Below are positions 33,994-46,595 of a stretch of DNA of 64,000 nt, one piece after another (the first letter of the stretch is position 1; every line of letters starts with the position of its first letter). Both the position numbers and the translations under genes were made by a program. The notes below the pieces were generated by a model. It ran no database searches, was not told the DNA's origin, and worked only from the letters and a program-made list of their open reading frames with translations. This stretch comes from Clavulina sp. PMI_390 (Eukaryota > Basidiomycota > Agaricomycetes > Cantharellales > Hydnaceae). The stretch spans positions 190,767 through 254,766 of the forward strand of contig WIDE01000035.1 of NCBI GenBank assembly GCA_015039315.1, read 5' to 3'.

Positions 33994-36900
33994 ATGTCCT
34001 ACAGCGGCAAGCAGGGTCAATACGACCGCCCTTATCATTCTATCGACCTGGAGTCGTCACCTGTACAACAACAGTATGCACCACCAAACGAGGAGCAGAT
34101 GCCGCTCTCGCCTAGAGCGAGCGCGATGCCCGTGCCCACTATGGCTGGGGTTCAAAATTCGCAGTATCCCCCGCGTCCTGCCTTCCAGCAGACTTCCAGC
34201 TCAGCCAGCCATGGCAAGCAAACTCACAAGAGCAACGCCAGCTGGGATGTGCTGGGAGGCATGCAAAAGGAATGGGATAATTTTGATTCGCGTAACGCAT
34301 CGCAGGCTGCATTCCAGTATGCTGAAGGTGAGCAATTTTTTTTTCTCGCTTTCTCTCCTCCGGCGAGAAACAGGAGTTAATATGATACGTTTGATGACGT
34401 CGTTATAGGCGACGCCCCAACGACGACGGTTTGATCTATTTCCCTTCTCCGCATCAGGCACATACTCATCTGCGTGGTTTAGTTCGGAAAACTATACCTT
34501 TTCCTCCTCAACACGTCCATCGTCACGCGGTGGATAATTTTCATCGTCCCCGTCCTGGCACTCCGTGAGTCTTCTTCTCGCTCCACAATTTGATGCCGAC
34601 ATCGCTAAATCGGTTTCGGACACGGAACAATAATAAAGTGTGGATTCCTGGCATCATATCTCTCACGGTATGTCTCCATCGCCGATCATGCGCAGCAATC
34701 GCTAAATCGTGTTCAAATCACAGGCCAACAAGACTGCTTCTATCTGGCATGTCCGTCTCCTGTGGTGGTCAGAATGGTGGTCTGTGCTCTGGGTGGGCTG
34801 GTGGGCGGCTCTTGCGGTTGCCATGTCTTTGCCATACTTCCTGCGCTGGACGCTGGGTCTTGGACTTCCTGCACTGCGCAAGTACTTCGACTGGCTCAAG
34901 GCTCTCTCGCGACCACTTGCGTTTGTTGGATGGTCTCTTGCCGCATTCATCTCATATAACCCTCGTGAGTCTCGTAGTTCGAAGCCTTACGTTTGAGGCT
35001 GACCGACGTTTATGTGGGCGCTCGTCAGTCATCCACAACAATATGCAGACCGTCAATGGTGTCACCCCAGGCTCCAGTGCCAACGCTCTTACCCTCATTG
35101 GCCGTCTCCTCTTTGGAACCGTGATATCCGCTATGATACTATTCGGAGAAAAGTTTGGTATGCAGTATGTGGCGTACAAGTTCCACGAAACTAGCTACGC
35201 CGACCGTATCCAGCATCAAAAGAAGCAACTCGAATGTCTCGTACGTTAGGATTTCCTTCTCTTGAGTCCGCACCCACGAACCTCATCCATCAATCATAAC
35301 AGGTGATCTTGTATCGCAATTCTTCCCACCTCGACCGCAACGATACTCTGCGCGATGGTGACGCTCGTGGTGGTAGTAGTAGCAACCTCAATCCCACCAA
35401 GTTGCTCAAAGCTGCGCTCAAGGGAGTACAGCGTACTGCTGAGACAACCACGTCAGCTTTCGGAAATCTGGCAACGGAGATTGCTGGTGTGAGCGTCCTC
35501 CAGCCCAATAGCCCCGCAGGAATGGTTTCTGCTGCCCTCAATAGCGCCAACAAATCTCGCTTGGTGCGTAAATCTTCCTTGGGCCTGCACGCCCTGCTGA
35601 CATCATGTTCTTGCATTAATGCGTAGCTTGCTCGTCGCCTGTACTACTCGTTCCGTGCTGAAGGAGCCGATCGTATCGTCCTTGGTGATATTTCCCGGTT
35701 TTTCCCCAACAGGGAGATGGCTACGTTTGCCTTTGAGATGTTTGACAAGGTATGGAACATGGCATACTGACAGCTATAGTAACCCATCGAAAAGTCTCCT
35801 TGACTAAATTCCTGTTTCTAGGATGAGAATGGAGACTCCACCAAGGAGGAAATGGAGGCTGCTCTGCTTGAGATCAATACCGAGCGTCTCTCATTGGCTG
35901 CCTCGATGAAGGATGTGGACTCTGCCACCAAGCGACTGGATGCCATCCTGATGACTCTCTATTTCTTTGTTGTCCTGCTCGTGTTCGCCGTCATGCTCGT
36001 GCGTTCTTGCTGTTCTATTTTTGTCTTGCATGCTATATTTGGTACTAATTGAGGGTGCAACATATAGGATGCCTCCATCAGCACCCTTGTCACTGGCGCT
36101 GGTACATTCCTGCTCGGTCTGTCTTGGCTCATCGGTGGTTCGGCTCAGGAAGGTAGGATCTCGTTGTTCAAACTAAAATGAGGATTTGCTTGACTGACTC
36201 TTCCCAATCTCGCCAGTCTTGACCAGCATCATCTTCCTGTTTATCAAGGTTAGTTCACCTTTGCAGTATGCCTGCTATCCCAAATTTCTTACCAGCATGA
36301 TTAATCTATAGCATCCTTTCGATATCGGTGATGGTATCGAAGTTGACGGTGTCTCTTACTCCGTCAAGGAGATTCGGTTGCTCAGCACCCTTCTGGTCGA
36401 TGGACGTGGTGCCGACGTACAATGCCCCAATACCGTCCTCAATGGCAAGAATATCGTCAATCGCAGGCGCAGTGGCCCCATGTCAGAAACTTTCGAGTTC
36501 ACTGTGGGCTACGGAACTTCGTTCGAACAATTGGAGCAACTCAGACGTAAGTGTCTCGCGCTATACTTCCAATCTACTCTAACGTTCTAATGTGTTGGAT
36601 TGTGTTTTTCTCTTGTGTAGATCGTATGCTCAAGTTCATTCAGGTCCAACGACGAGATTACATGCCGGTATTTGATGTCATGGTCGGCGACATTTCAGAC
36701 CAGGGAAGCATGAAGCTCAAAGTAGATATCAAGTACAAGTCGAATTGGCAGCAAGGCGCGCTGAAAGGTAAATATTGGCCATCATTTGCCCGGCACCCAG
36801 ATGTTGATATCTTCCCCTTCCAGCTCAACGCCGAAACAAGTGGATTTGCGAGCTCAAGATCGCCCTTCGCGAACTGAAGATTTTCGGTCCATCTGGCGAC

Positions 36901-37329
36901 CCCAATGCTGCTGCAGGCCCGCAACAAGTGACAATGGTGCCCTATGTCCCCCCAGAGCCTGCTGCTGCTCCTACTCCGCCCGCCTATGACAACCGCCAGT
37001 ACAACCTCAGCGACTCACACGCGGCCCTGCTCAACCAAGGAACATCAAACATTTTTGGTGATGAGGACACGCTCAAGATGCCTCAGGCCCACCCCAGCCA
37101 AGGGGACGTCGGCAGCGCCACGACGAGCGGATACACGACGCCTGCGCAAGTCACGATGTCACAGCAGGAGGCAGTTCTACGCTCGCGCGTCCCCCCAGCC
37201 GGTCCTCCCGCGGCTAGCGCTGGCACCAGTGGTCTGCGCGGGATGCCTGCTCCTCAGAATCAGGCACCCCCTCAACCAACGCGATGGGCTTCGGCAGAAG
37301 AGATTGAGATGAAACAGACTCAACAATAG
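33994..37329 (+). CDS. EF-hand mechanosensitive ion channel, MscS-like (Msy1/Msy2 type)
   Basis: Fungal MscS-type channels sit in ER or perinuclear membranes and release calcium on hypo-osmotic shock. The long disordered N-terminus (about 110 residues) precedes several membrane segments (TRWIIFIVPVLALLWIPGI, EWWSVLWVGWWAALAVAMSL, ALTLIGRLLFGTVISAMILF). An EF-hand-like loop follows (FDKDENGDSTKEEME; FEMFDKDENGD carries Asp/Asn at the calcium positions). The pore-lining and beta domain come next: LDAILMTLYFFVVLLVFAVML, AGTFLLGLSWLIGGSAQE, FLFIKHPFDIGDGIEVDG, PNTVLNGKNIVNRRRS. The C-terminal tail is Pro/Gln-rich. About ten introns; the domain order matches the fungal family. All landmarks present. 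Confidence 0.93.
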
Positions 37330-37760
37330 ACCAGACTAAGCAACCAGCCCGCGGATGCTTTACAGTTGCCATATCTATCACCACATTTCTTATTCAACTC
37401 GTGCCCTGGATGGTGCGATGTCAATTTCAACGCCAATTCATTGCTTGCTTGACGCTAGTGTCGCTTTATCATAGATTGGATTATAAAGGTCGCTGTAAAT
37501 ACATGTACCTTTATTCGATCCCAACGACTTTTTCTTTCCCTTCTATTTCTTTACCAAATTCAATACCCCCTCCCACAGAACACTTCCCTTGTCGTGTTGT
37601 TAAGTTTGTCCTTGTGATACTTACTTTTGGCCGAGGACGCGTTCAGGCTGTGCCTGCCAAGCCTGCGAAGGTGAGGTTTGAAGAAAACTGGCACATCGTT
37701 GCTCCACATGGGTGCGTAATCAAATGGATTGAGCATGCATTTCACCTCGCTCATTTCAGC
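37330..37760. other. Upstream region of the first tandem F-box gene
   Basis: No independent gene. The frame of the F-box gene is open through it, but the first well-placed ATG is at 37761. About 37590-37710 resembles the sequence upstream of the second copy (about 41025-41127), so this stretch is part of the duplication. Confidence 0.45.
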
Positions 37761-40639
37761 ATGAGTCTCTTAGCTTTCCAAAAGTTGCCCTTTGAGATTT
37801 GCGCAGAAATTCTCAACACGTGTGTTCATTGCTGCGATGTTGAGCCCGAACTCATTGCCAGTGTTGATCGCTGGTTTCGGGCCACCGCTCTGAGTTATGG
37901 GCCCCTTTGGTCCTCAATTGTCTTCCAAGAGGAGGGGGACATCGCTCTTGCCAAAACGCGGTTGGAACGCAGTGCTCGTTCTCCAATTGACGTTGTTGTC
38001 GACGATTGGTATCTCGTGACTATTGATGACGGCGCTCACATTGCCGATCGTGAGAGTCCCGAAGACGATTCTCACCTCTTGGACGAGATTGCCTCTCTGA
38101 TTGTCCCGAATCTGCATCGTATCAGGTCGCTGCACGTGGGGGCTTACTTCGGCCAATGGCGTGTGGCAGAACAGCACCGGATACAACGTGAACTACTTAG
38201 ATTCTCCTCGCATTCTTGGGCGGTAGCAGCAGGATTTCTAGCAAAACTCGATTCAGAGAGTTCGCGATCGGACAACGATGACTCTTCCCAATCTGTTCAC
38301 TCTCGTGGCCTTTTCCTGGAAAGAGCATATTTCGCTCCTCGAGTGGAGGGAGATGTAGCGCTGTATAACCAGCTCCCGGAATTCCTCCAGCGTTGCCGTC
38401 TAAAGGAGTTTTCTCTCGTTTACGGGACAGCAAATTGCCTGCAACAGACATTTGCTTCGTCAATTGGTAGTTTGCAGCGACTCTCCCTGCAGATAATCCT
38501 CAACTCAGCTGCCGAGCTTCTCAGCCTTGTCAGCAACTTGGAGTCGTTCACTGAACTCTCAACATTATCCCTCGAAATTTCCCCCTTCCATGGGTATCGG
38601 CCTACCCTTGCTGGCCTAGATGTCAACATCCACACTCCCATAATTTTGAACCAACTTCGTACCCTCGCCCTCAGTGGTGCATCATCGCCCCTCTTGTCAG
38701 TGATCTCTTGTCCTCAACTAGCATCTGCCGAGCTAGATTTCTCGGACGAGATTGCGGGGTCTGGACCGAGCTTGTCGACATTTTTTGATCGACATCAAGC
38801 ATCCATAACTAATTTGGTAATCTCCTCTCCCCCAGAGCTCCCTGGTCCCTCTGGCTCCGTTCCTCAGCTGGCTGCGCTAGAAATCATGAGGTACGAGCTG
38901 CAAGAAGAATACGATGCTATGCCGTTACTTCGAAGCTTTACTGTGAAGGTTTTGACCGACCTCACACTCACCGTCCCTCGCACTACTTCCATCGGCGACG
39001 TTCAAGACCTCTTGTGTACGGCCACCTCCCTTCAGAACCTCTCCGTCGCATACGTCATTGGCAGCTCTGTCGAGTCGCGAATACATGCACCGTTACCAGC
39101 AGGGCAAGGCTTTGTCTTCCCCCACCTAGAGAGCCTTCAATCACTGTGCCATTTAGGTGATGCGATAGTCGCTGCAATAATTGAAGCTCCATCGCTTCAG
39201 TCGATTCACTTGAATGGAGCTTTTGATGGATCACCAAAAGATTTCGATGCCACGGTACCTATCGCTTTCCCAACCTTACCCGAGTCCCAGAACTAACAAA
39301 CCAATGCACCTCCCAACCCCAGTCGAGTCTCCGAGAACAATATGGCGACATTGTGCTTCCTTCCCTTGAAGCTCTAACTGTCTCTCAAATATCGACTGTC
39401 CTCTTCCGACTCAAAGCTCCAATCCTTCGCCGGGTTTATGTTACATCAACGTTGATTGCTTCCTATCGATGGTTCAACTATGGCGTACACAAAGCGGTAC
39501 GGATGGGCCTCGTCAGGTTTTTAGTTGAGCATGCACCTACTATACAGGTTCTGGAGTTATGTGGGCCATGTGCATTCTGGCCTAACTATCCCAAAATGAG
39601 TCCATCAGATCCGCGTAGCTTTGTCACTGTCGTGCCTCCCTCAACATTCCCTTCTCTCACTTCACTATCTCTTTGTGCGGGCGATCACTTCGGCGACTTC
39701 GTCTCGTCCGCACCGTCTCTAGCACATCTGGAGATCAGAACTTTTAATGACGAAACCCGCGAGTTCGGCCATGCGGACTATGCTCCATTTCTCCATACCA
39801 AAGCATTGACCCTCAACGGCGCTCGAAAACTCGAGACATGGGAGCAACTGCACCAGTTCTTGAGCGTTCGAGAGCTCCAACTCCGTTTGGACCCAAAATT
39901 CCACGTTATGTGGGAAGAATTCCTCTTCCTAAGGAGTATGCATGGAGACAAACAGCAGCCTTCCGCTGGTATCAGCCATGCACTGTTTCCTCAGCTTGAG
40001 GTCCTGCATCTTCATTTTGCCGCTTGGTTCGAGGAGCCCGAGCGCCGCGTAGAAGTGGATCTGTGGGATGGACCTGGCATTGAGTTCAATTCGACGGATC
40101 ACGAAGATCTATTTTACCCCTCATTCGAGGACGTTGCCTCTTTTCTCTCGGGTTATGTGGTCGATGGTTCAGATGATCTCGCCCTTACATGCGCCTCGAT
40201 TCCCTGGCCTGAAACCGGCTCCACTTTCATTGATTCATATCCGGACATTAGGGAGGAGGCATGCAAGGCTGTGATCTCTCTTGACAACAGCAGGAAGCAC
40301 AGAGCCATGTATGGGCGTATGCTTCATGCTCTGCAAGATATTGTGACAAGCAGACAATCGAACCCAGGGTTCAAACCGCTACATACGATCAGCATTACGC
40401 TCGGTCCATCTGTTCACCAAGATTTTGCGCCTCCTCCCTCGATCAAAGAGTGGTTTGAGGAGAGGCTTGCAATGTTTGAGGCGCCCTACGCCTCTGACAC
40501 AGATTTGGAGTCAGAGTATGTGGACACTGAGTCGGAATACGGAGAGGATGATGATGATGATGATGATGATGAGGAGGAGGAGGAGGAGTGGGAGGATTCC
40601 AGCATGGAGAAATCGCTCGTTCTTGTCGCCGATGAATGA
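37761..40639 (+). CDS. F-box-like protein, tandem copy A
   Basis: Predicted SCF-type adaptor of the large mushroom F-box family. Two exons: 37761-39254 and 39323-40639, with a 68-nt phase-0 intron, give about 936 residues. The F-box-like start is MSLLAFQKLPFEICAEIL...VDRWFRATALSYGPLW. The rest has leucine-rich, LRR-like character (LRTLALSGASSPL, FPHLESLQSLCHL, FPSLTSLSLC). The tail is very acidic with an Asp/Glu run coded by a GAT/GAG repeat. A longer N-terminus is open upstream (from ATG positions before 37761), and a 48-nt in-frame GT-AG segment (gtgcgt...ttcag, just before 37761) might be spliced out. Copy B lies about 400 bp downstream. Target unknown. Confidence 0.72.
40547..40588 (+). 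repeat. GAT/GAG trinucleotide repeat coding an Asp/Glu run
   Basis: Nine or so GAT codons followed by six GAG codons in the C-terminal tail of F-box copy A. The pure repeat is absent at the same place in copy B, so it expanded after the duplication or was lost from B. Confidence 0.85.
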
Positions 40640-41127
40640 GACGGCGAAGAATGTTTCTATTTGGGATATATTATTGTACTACGACCACAAACACCTTGGA
40701 ATTTGTTAACGACCAGGTTGAACAATAGACAATAGCGATAAATTAGTATTGTCGTGCTTATGGGTACCGATCGTCGTTATGTTTTCAAGCTGTTTGGATG
40801 AACTTCCAATTCGGACCATGCGCTAGAATGTTCTCAACAAGGAATTCTTGGCGCAAATCCATCTCGTTTGACCTTGATTATTTGTTGCCTATGCTCGGTT
40901 GGTCCGAGCGTACTATTGGGTCCCGCCCCTAGATGTGATACCGACAAAAATGTGGAAAGGCATTGTCGGCTGGGTTTGTCCGTTATTTCAGCTAGGTCAC
41001 TGATTGCCTGCTTGCCAGACATCACGAGTTTGTCTCTGTGATCGATTCTTTTGCCCGAGGTCGCGTTTGTCTGTGTCCGCTAGTACTTCACTGTAAGAGA
41101 GTTTGCGCGCTCAAGCTTCACATGGGT
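40640..41127. other. Spacer between the two F-box copies
   Basis: About 490 bp. It holds the copy A 3' UTR and the copy B promoter. The last part (about 41025-41127) resembles the copy A upstream region (GAGTTTGTCT...CCCGAGGTCGCG against AAGTTTGTCC...GCCGAGGACGCG). Nothing else seen. Confidence 0.45.
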
Positions 41128-44011
41128 GCGTGGTTCTCTCCAGCTGAGCCAGCGGCGTGTACCTCTTTGCTCATTTATAGCGAGTCCCCAGTTATTCATA
41201 ACTTACCCTTTGAGATTTGCGCCGAGATTCTCAACACGTGTGTTCATTGTTGCAACGTAGAACCGGAGCTCCTCGCCAGTGTTGATCACTGGTTCCGAAT
41301 AATTGCTCTTAACCATGGCCCGCTTTGGTCCTCAATCGTTTTCCAAGAAGAGGGGGACCTGTCTCTTGCCCAGATGCGAATGGAACGGAGTGCTCGCTTT
41401 CCAATTGACGTCGTGATCGATGATTGGTATCTCGTGAATCACACAAACGGCGCTCATATTGCGGACCGGGAGAGCCTTGAAGATGACCCCAACCTTCTGG
41501 AAGAAGTTGCCTTGCTGATTGTCCCGAATCTATATCGTATCAGGTTGTTACAATTGGGTGCATATTATGGTCAATGGCCTTTGGCAGAACAGCGACGTTT
41601 GCAGGACCCTCTGCTTGGTCTATATCTGGACACTTGGGCCGGTGCGGCTGAAATCCTGAGAAAACTCGATTTGGAAAACTCACAATCAAGCGGGGGTGAT
41701 TCTTCTCGGTTTATTCGCCCTTGTGGTCTCATCCTTGAGAAAGCATCTTTTGCTTCCCGCTTCAAGGGAGAGCTAGGGCCGCATGAGCTACCAAAATTCC
41801 TCCGATATTGTCCGCTGAAGGAATTTTCTCTCATTTATGGGACAGTGGACGGGCTACAAGCAGCGTTTGCCTCGTCATATAGCACCTTGCAAGAGCTTTC
41901 TTTGCAAATCATACTACATTCCGCCGATGAACTTCTTAGCCTCGTCAACAGTTTCGGGTCGTTCTCCAAGCTCACAACCCTATTCCTCGAAATTTCCCCT
42001 GTTAATGGATATCGACCCATCCTGGCTGACCTGAATGTCACCACCCAGACTTGCATCACTTTGAAAGAAGTCTGTAAGCTTGGCCTCCGCGGTGTATCGT
42101 CACCTCTCATGTTTTGTCCCCGACTAGCGTCAGCCGAGCTAGACTTTTCAGGCGAAACGATGGGGTCTGGAACAAGCTTGGTGACGTTTGTAGATCGACA
42201 CCAGGCCTCTTTTGCCGATCTGGTACTTTCTTCTCCTCCTCAGGTCACCGATGGCTCGGTACTAGCGCCCCAGCTAGCTGCACTGAAGACCTTGCGATGT
42301 GAGCTGCCCAAAGGATACCTTGCCGCTCCATTGCTCGGACGTTTCAGCGTGAATGCCTTGACCGACCTCACACTCATTCTCCCTCGGGCTACTCTCATCG
42401 GAGATATCCAGGGTTTCCTGAGTACGGCATCATCTCTTCGCAAACTTTCTGTTGCCGACATTGCCGACGGCTCTGTTAGGTCCCAGGCACATGCGCCGCT
42501 ACCAAGTCATCGAGGTCTCGTATTCCCTCGCCTAGAAACTCTAGAGTCACTATGCTATTTAGGTGACGCGATCCTCGCCGCAATATTCAAGGCTCCGCTG
42601 CTCCGATCGATTCACTTGGGTGGGGCTTTCGACGGATCACACGGGGAGCTGGACATGATGGTATTTGTTGTTCTGCTCATTTTATCTAAGCCCCAGAACT
42701 GACTGGCTTATCCGCTTGCACTAACCTCAGCCAAGGCTCCGACGCGACCATGGCGTTATTCTACTTCCTTGCCTTGAAATTGTCAATGTCTCCCAAGTAT
42801 CTACCGTCCTCTTCCGACTTAAAGCTCCACGCCTCCGCCAGGTGTATGTCACATCAACTTTCGCTGATTCTTATCAGGTATTGAGGCCGAAATCCCACAA
42901 ACCGCTGCGGATGGGTCTTATCCGGTTCCTAGTGAAGCACGCACGTTCTATCCAGGTTCTACAATTATGTGGGCCCTGTGCCTTCTGGCCCAAGTACCCC
43001 CAAATGAGCTCATCTGATTGGCGTAGCTTCAGCAGCATCATGCGTCCTGTAACATTTCCCTCTCTGGTTTCTTTGTCAATTTGTCCAGGCGATCACCTCG
43101 GTGACTTTGTTAAATCCGCACCATCTCTGACTCATTTGGAGATTAGAGCTTTTGACAACGAAACTCGCGAGTTTGGCCATGCAGGCTATTCTCCATTTCT
43201 CCATACCGAGACATTGATCCTCAACAGCGCTCGCAAGCTTCAGACATGCGAACAGCTGTCTCAGTTCTTGAATGTCCGAGAGCTCCAGCTCCGGCTAGAC
43301 CCCAAATGGCACGTCATGTGGGATGAATTCCTCTTCTTGAGGAGTTTGCATGTGGGCGAATTGCAGGGTTCCGAGGCTAGTGGCAGCGTGCTATTTCCCC
43401 AGCTCGAGGTTCTGCACCTGCATTTCACTGCTTGGTTTCAGGAACCAGGGCATCGCTGGGAAATCAATCTATGGGATGGACCCGACATGGAATCTGACAT
43501 ACCAGATAGTGAGAAGTTCTACTTGCAGTATATTGCGGATGCGGAAAAGTTCCTCTCAAAATTCACCGTTGACGACGACGATCTGGCTCTCACATGCGCC
43601 TCGATTCCTTGGCCCGATGTCGACTCCACTTCCCTTGACTCATACCCCGATATAAGGGGAGAAGCAAGCAAAGGCATATTCTCTCTTCTCGGTGGCCAAG
43701 ACCACAGAGTCATGTACGGCCGGATGCTCCATGCTCTGCAAGATATTGTGAGGAGCAGAGAATCACACCCAGAGGTCAAAGAATTGCGTACGCTAAGGAT
43801 TACGGTCAGCCCACGTGTGGAGGAAGATTTTGCTCCTCCCCCCTCAATTCGAGAGTGGTTTGAGGAGAGGTTAGAGCTGCTTGACGCACCGTACCCTCCT
43901 GATCCCGATTCGGATTCGGAGTATGTGGACTCTGAGAGGGGTTCTGAGGAGGATCAAGAAGACGAAGAAGAATTCAAAAGGCTCCTTGCAGAAGAAGACG
44001 CGATGAGCTGA
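41128..44011 (+). CDS. F-box-like protein, tandem copy B (N-terminus uncertain)
   Basis: Close paralogue of the gene just upstream; by eye about 70% of residues agree in the first 150 (shared LPFEICAEILNTCVHCC, YGPLW/HGPLWSSIVFQEEGD, DDWYLV). Exon 1 ends at 42660 and exon 2 runs 42731-44011; intron position matches copy A. LRR-like Leu spacing and an acidic tail (DSDSEYVDSERGSEEDQ) are kept, without the pure GAT/GAG run. Where copy A has its ATG (37761), copy B reads GAG after a 2-nt loss, so translation must begin elsewhere. The frame is open upstream, with an in-frame ATG at about 41120-41128 (MGAWFSPAEPA). The rest is uninterrupted, which argues against a pseudogene. Confidence 0.65.
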
Positions 44012-44154
44012 GAGCCGGCCATCCTTGTGATTAGTCACTTGTGTAAAAAATGTTCATATTATGGATATATAGTTGTGCGCGGCGGTGGTGGTACGTCCCA
44101 CAGAAATCTAACAAGGGTGAACTGGTATCGTCATGGTGGCTGGTACTGCAGAAG

Positions 44155-45673
44155 CTAAGAACCAGCCTCTGGTGATTGTGGTGGAGGTAGGGAAGGCGGA
44201 GTGGGAGAAGAATGAGTCCGTCGGGGTTTGAATATAAGAATGAGAACAAGGCCGAAGATGACAAGGATTAGGAGGAAGATAAGCATCCGACGTCCAGTAT
44301 TCTTTTGATATCTGATATATTATGACTGTTGTCAGCATCTTTATGGTTTCAGGGATTATCATGTGACCTTACTTTGTAGCAACCTTGAGCTCCTTCACGG
44401 CCTCTTGCACATGTACCGCTGTTTGCTCAATATTGTACTCAATACTGTCGAGGATGGTACCTTGGTCGATTACCATCGCCTGGAGATCCTTGAAGACTTC
44501 GGCGAGTTGAGATATTGATTTCGCAATCTCGTTCAGCTCTCGCGTTCGGGTTTCGATATTCACTGCCGAGCTGTTCTCCATCTGTTGAGCGGAAAGGTGT
44601 CCCCGAGACTACAAGTTCGACAGCGAATTTGTGTAAGAAAGTCCACAAATCGACTGCCGTGATGTAATAGAGCTTACTGCTTCGATATCATCATCAACCT
44701 CTGATATCTGTTCTGATGCCGTCAGAGGTATTGTACCCGATGCTATTAGGAGATCACGATTCTTCGTTGCATGTCCTTGTAGTTCTATGATAGCACCAGT
44801 GTGATTAGAAGCGAGAAAGGCGTCGTAAATCAAAGAATTACTCACTATCCATATATACTCTTTGCTTCTTCCTGAAAGTCCCGCTCATCTCTTGAACCTT
44901 TGCGGCGAGTGCTCGCTGAACGTTATTCGCAGCTTTGATTTCATTCGATGACGGACCAACAGAGGAGGGTGGAAAAGAGTGAGCAGGGGAGTCTGGTGTT
45001 ATTCTCTTAATGAGGCTTTGACATTTTCGGAAGTCCTGTCAAGGTAAGCAAAAGTAGAGCAGGTCAATATTGAGTATCACCTCCCAAAGGAATGCATGTC
45101 AACACTCACTCTAGTAATATCGGAAGTCATCATCTCTATCTCGCGTTCCTCTGCCGAGCGGTCTGTAAAGCCCGGGAGGGCATGTTTCGCATGAAGTTTG
45201 TCCAATGAAGACACTATCCATCGGTTACATTAACAGATGCAGTTCAACAAGTGGGGGAGATAGGCCGAGCAAACCTTTTAATGCAGTCCCTTCTAATATC
45301 TCCTCAACTTGCTCTGAGATGTCAACCCTAGAATCAAGGGAAGCGCATTCGTCAGGATGTTGACAACCCTTCACTATTGTTCGCATCTCGTCCGTCTAGA
45401 GGTGCAGTCGACTCACCACATCGGCGGTAGAGCTGCATCGTCCAACCCAGAATGCCCTGCCATATCTTCTGCGCCATTGATCAATCCTTGGCGTTCGCCA
45501 CCCGCAGTGTCCGCATAATTTGGCGCGTCAGAATAATATGATGTTGGTGACTTTGCTCGCCCCCGAGGCCGTCGGCGCACTCTACTTGAACTCGAATCAC
45601 GATAGGAGAGAAATAGTAACGTTCTCGAGCGCGTTGTAGGCTCTGGCTGTTGTGTAGACGTGGATGCTTGCAT
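44155..45673 (-). CDS. TLG2: Tlg2/syntaxin-16 type Qa-SNARE
   Basis: Target SNARE of the trans-Golgi/endosome. The N-terminus RSRTLLFLSYRDS is the Tlg2/STX16 signature that binds the SM protein Vps45. Later exons read LPPMWVDISEQVEEIL, SLDKLHAKHALPGFTDRSAE, REIEMMTSDITRDFRKCQSL (Habc bundle) and IKAANNVQRALAAKVQEM. The SNARE motif lies in NEIAKSISQLAEVFKDLQAM, VIDQGTILDSIEYNIEQT, with Gln at the zero layer (VIDQGT). A single C-terminal anchor (RRMLIFLLILVIFGLVLILIF) is followed by an unusual Pro-rich luminal tail of about 24 residues ending at 44155. Six exons. It converges on F-box copy B, about 145 bp apart. Confidence 0.9.
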
Positions 45674-46595
45674 GGCGGTGAGAGGTGCCTAATTTGGAAA
45701 GGGCGCTTAGATCGTGATTTGCGTCGCCGGTGCCTAATCATCCACACACCTAGGTTTTGCAGCTGACAGCTCAGAAACCCTTGGAAACGACCGGGAACGG
45801 AATTCGTATTGTAAAAGACGATTGGATCATGTGTCATAACAAGTGTCGTTGCAGGGTTTGTTTGTTAGTACTGATCCTCTGCAAATCTCCAGGACGAGCT
45901 GATGGTCAAATACCTCATAAGCCACTATGCTTACGCTATTTGATGCCCGTAGGACATAGCGAAGTAGCTTCTTAGCCTCAGCATCAATGTGTGGAGCAAC
46001 ATTGTGCATTCGGACAAGACATCTCGTGAAGCATTTACTTCCATATGTTCCGATTCTGAGCTCGTGGTGCATTCATTGGTTTTTCATGTTGGACTGACGG
46101 AACGTGACGGCTCTGTGGTATCCCTTGTATCACCTAATTCACCTCTCCCGGTCTTAACTTTGGCCGGTGGGATGAACCCTGGCGGGGTATATTTTTGTCC
46201 CTTGCGCCTGTCTCATGATCTAATGGCCCCTTAGGATTAGTACATGATGGAGTCTCATTCAATCTTCCAAGTGGTATTGCGATTTGCCCGCCTCGACCCT
46301 CTGATGGTTCATCACTGAGGAACCCACAGGGGAAATGTCTACAAATGGCTCTTCATCTGAACTAGGATAACGTGGACGCTGATATCGTAGTCCCCGGGAA
46401 AAGGAAAATATAATTATGCGACGTTGAGAAGCGACTGCGGCCTGTGTCATAGAGAGCGACGGGAAGATGACGAAGCACGTACGGGATTCACTCTACCGGT
46501 TGACCTGACGACCCGTGCGCTGGTAAACTTGCAACTCAGTCATTCTGAGCCATATACCCCTGCTTCGGCCTCTTGGATCGAACTTCTTCTTACTT
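45674..46595. other. Divergent intergenic region between TLG2 and the zinc-cluster gene
   Basis: About 920 bp without a supportable gene; short open frames only. It should contain both promoters. Confidence 0.4.

Noticed and set aside
41038..44011. F-box copy B as a pseudogene
   Set aside because: Despite the missing ATG at the position used by copy A, both long exons are free of stops and the splice sites are kept.
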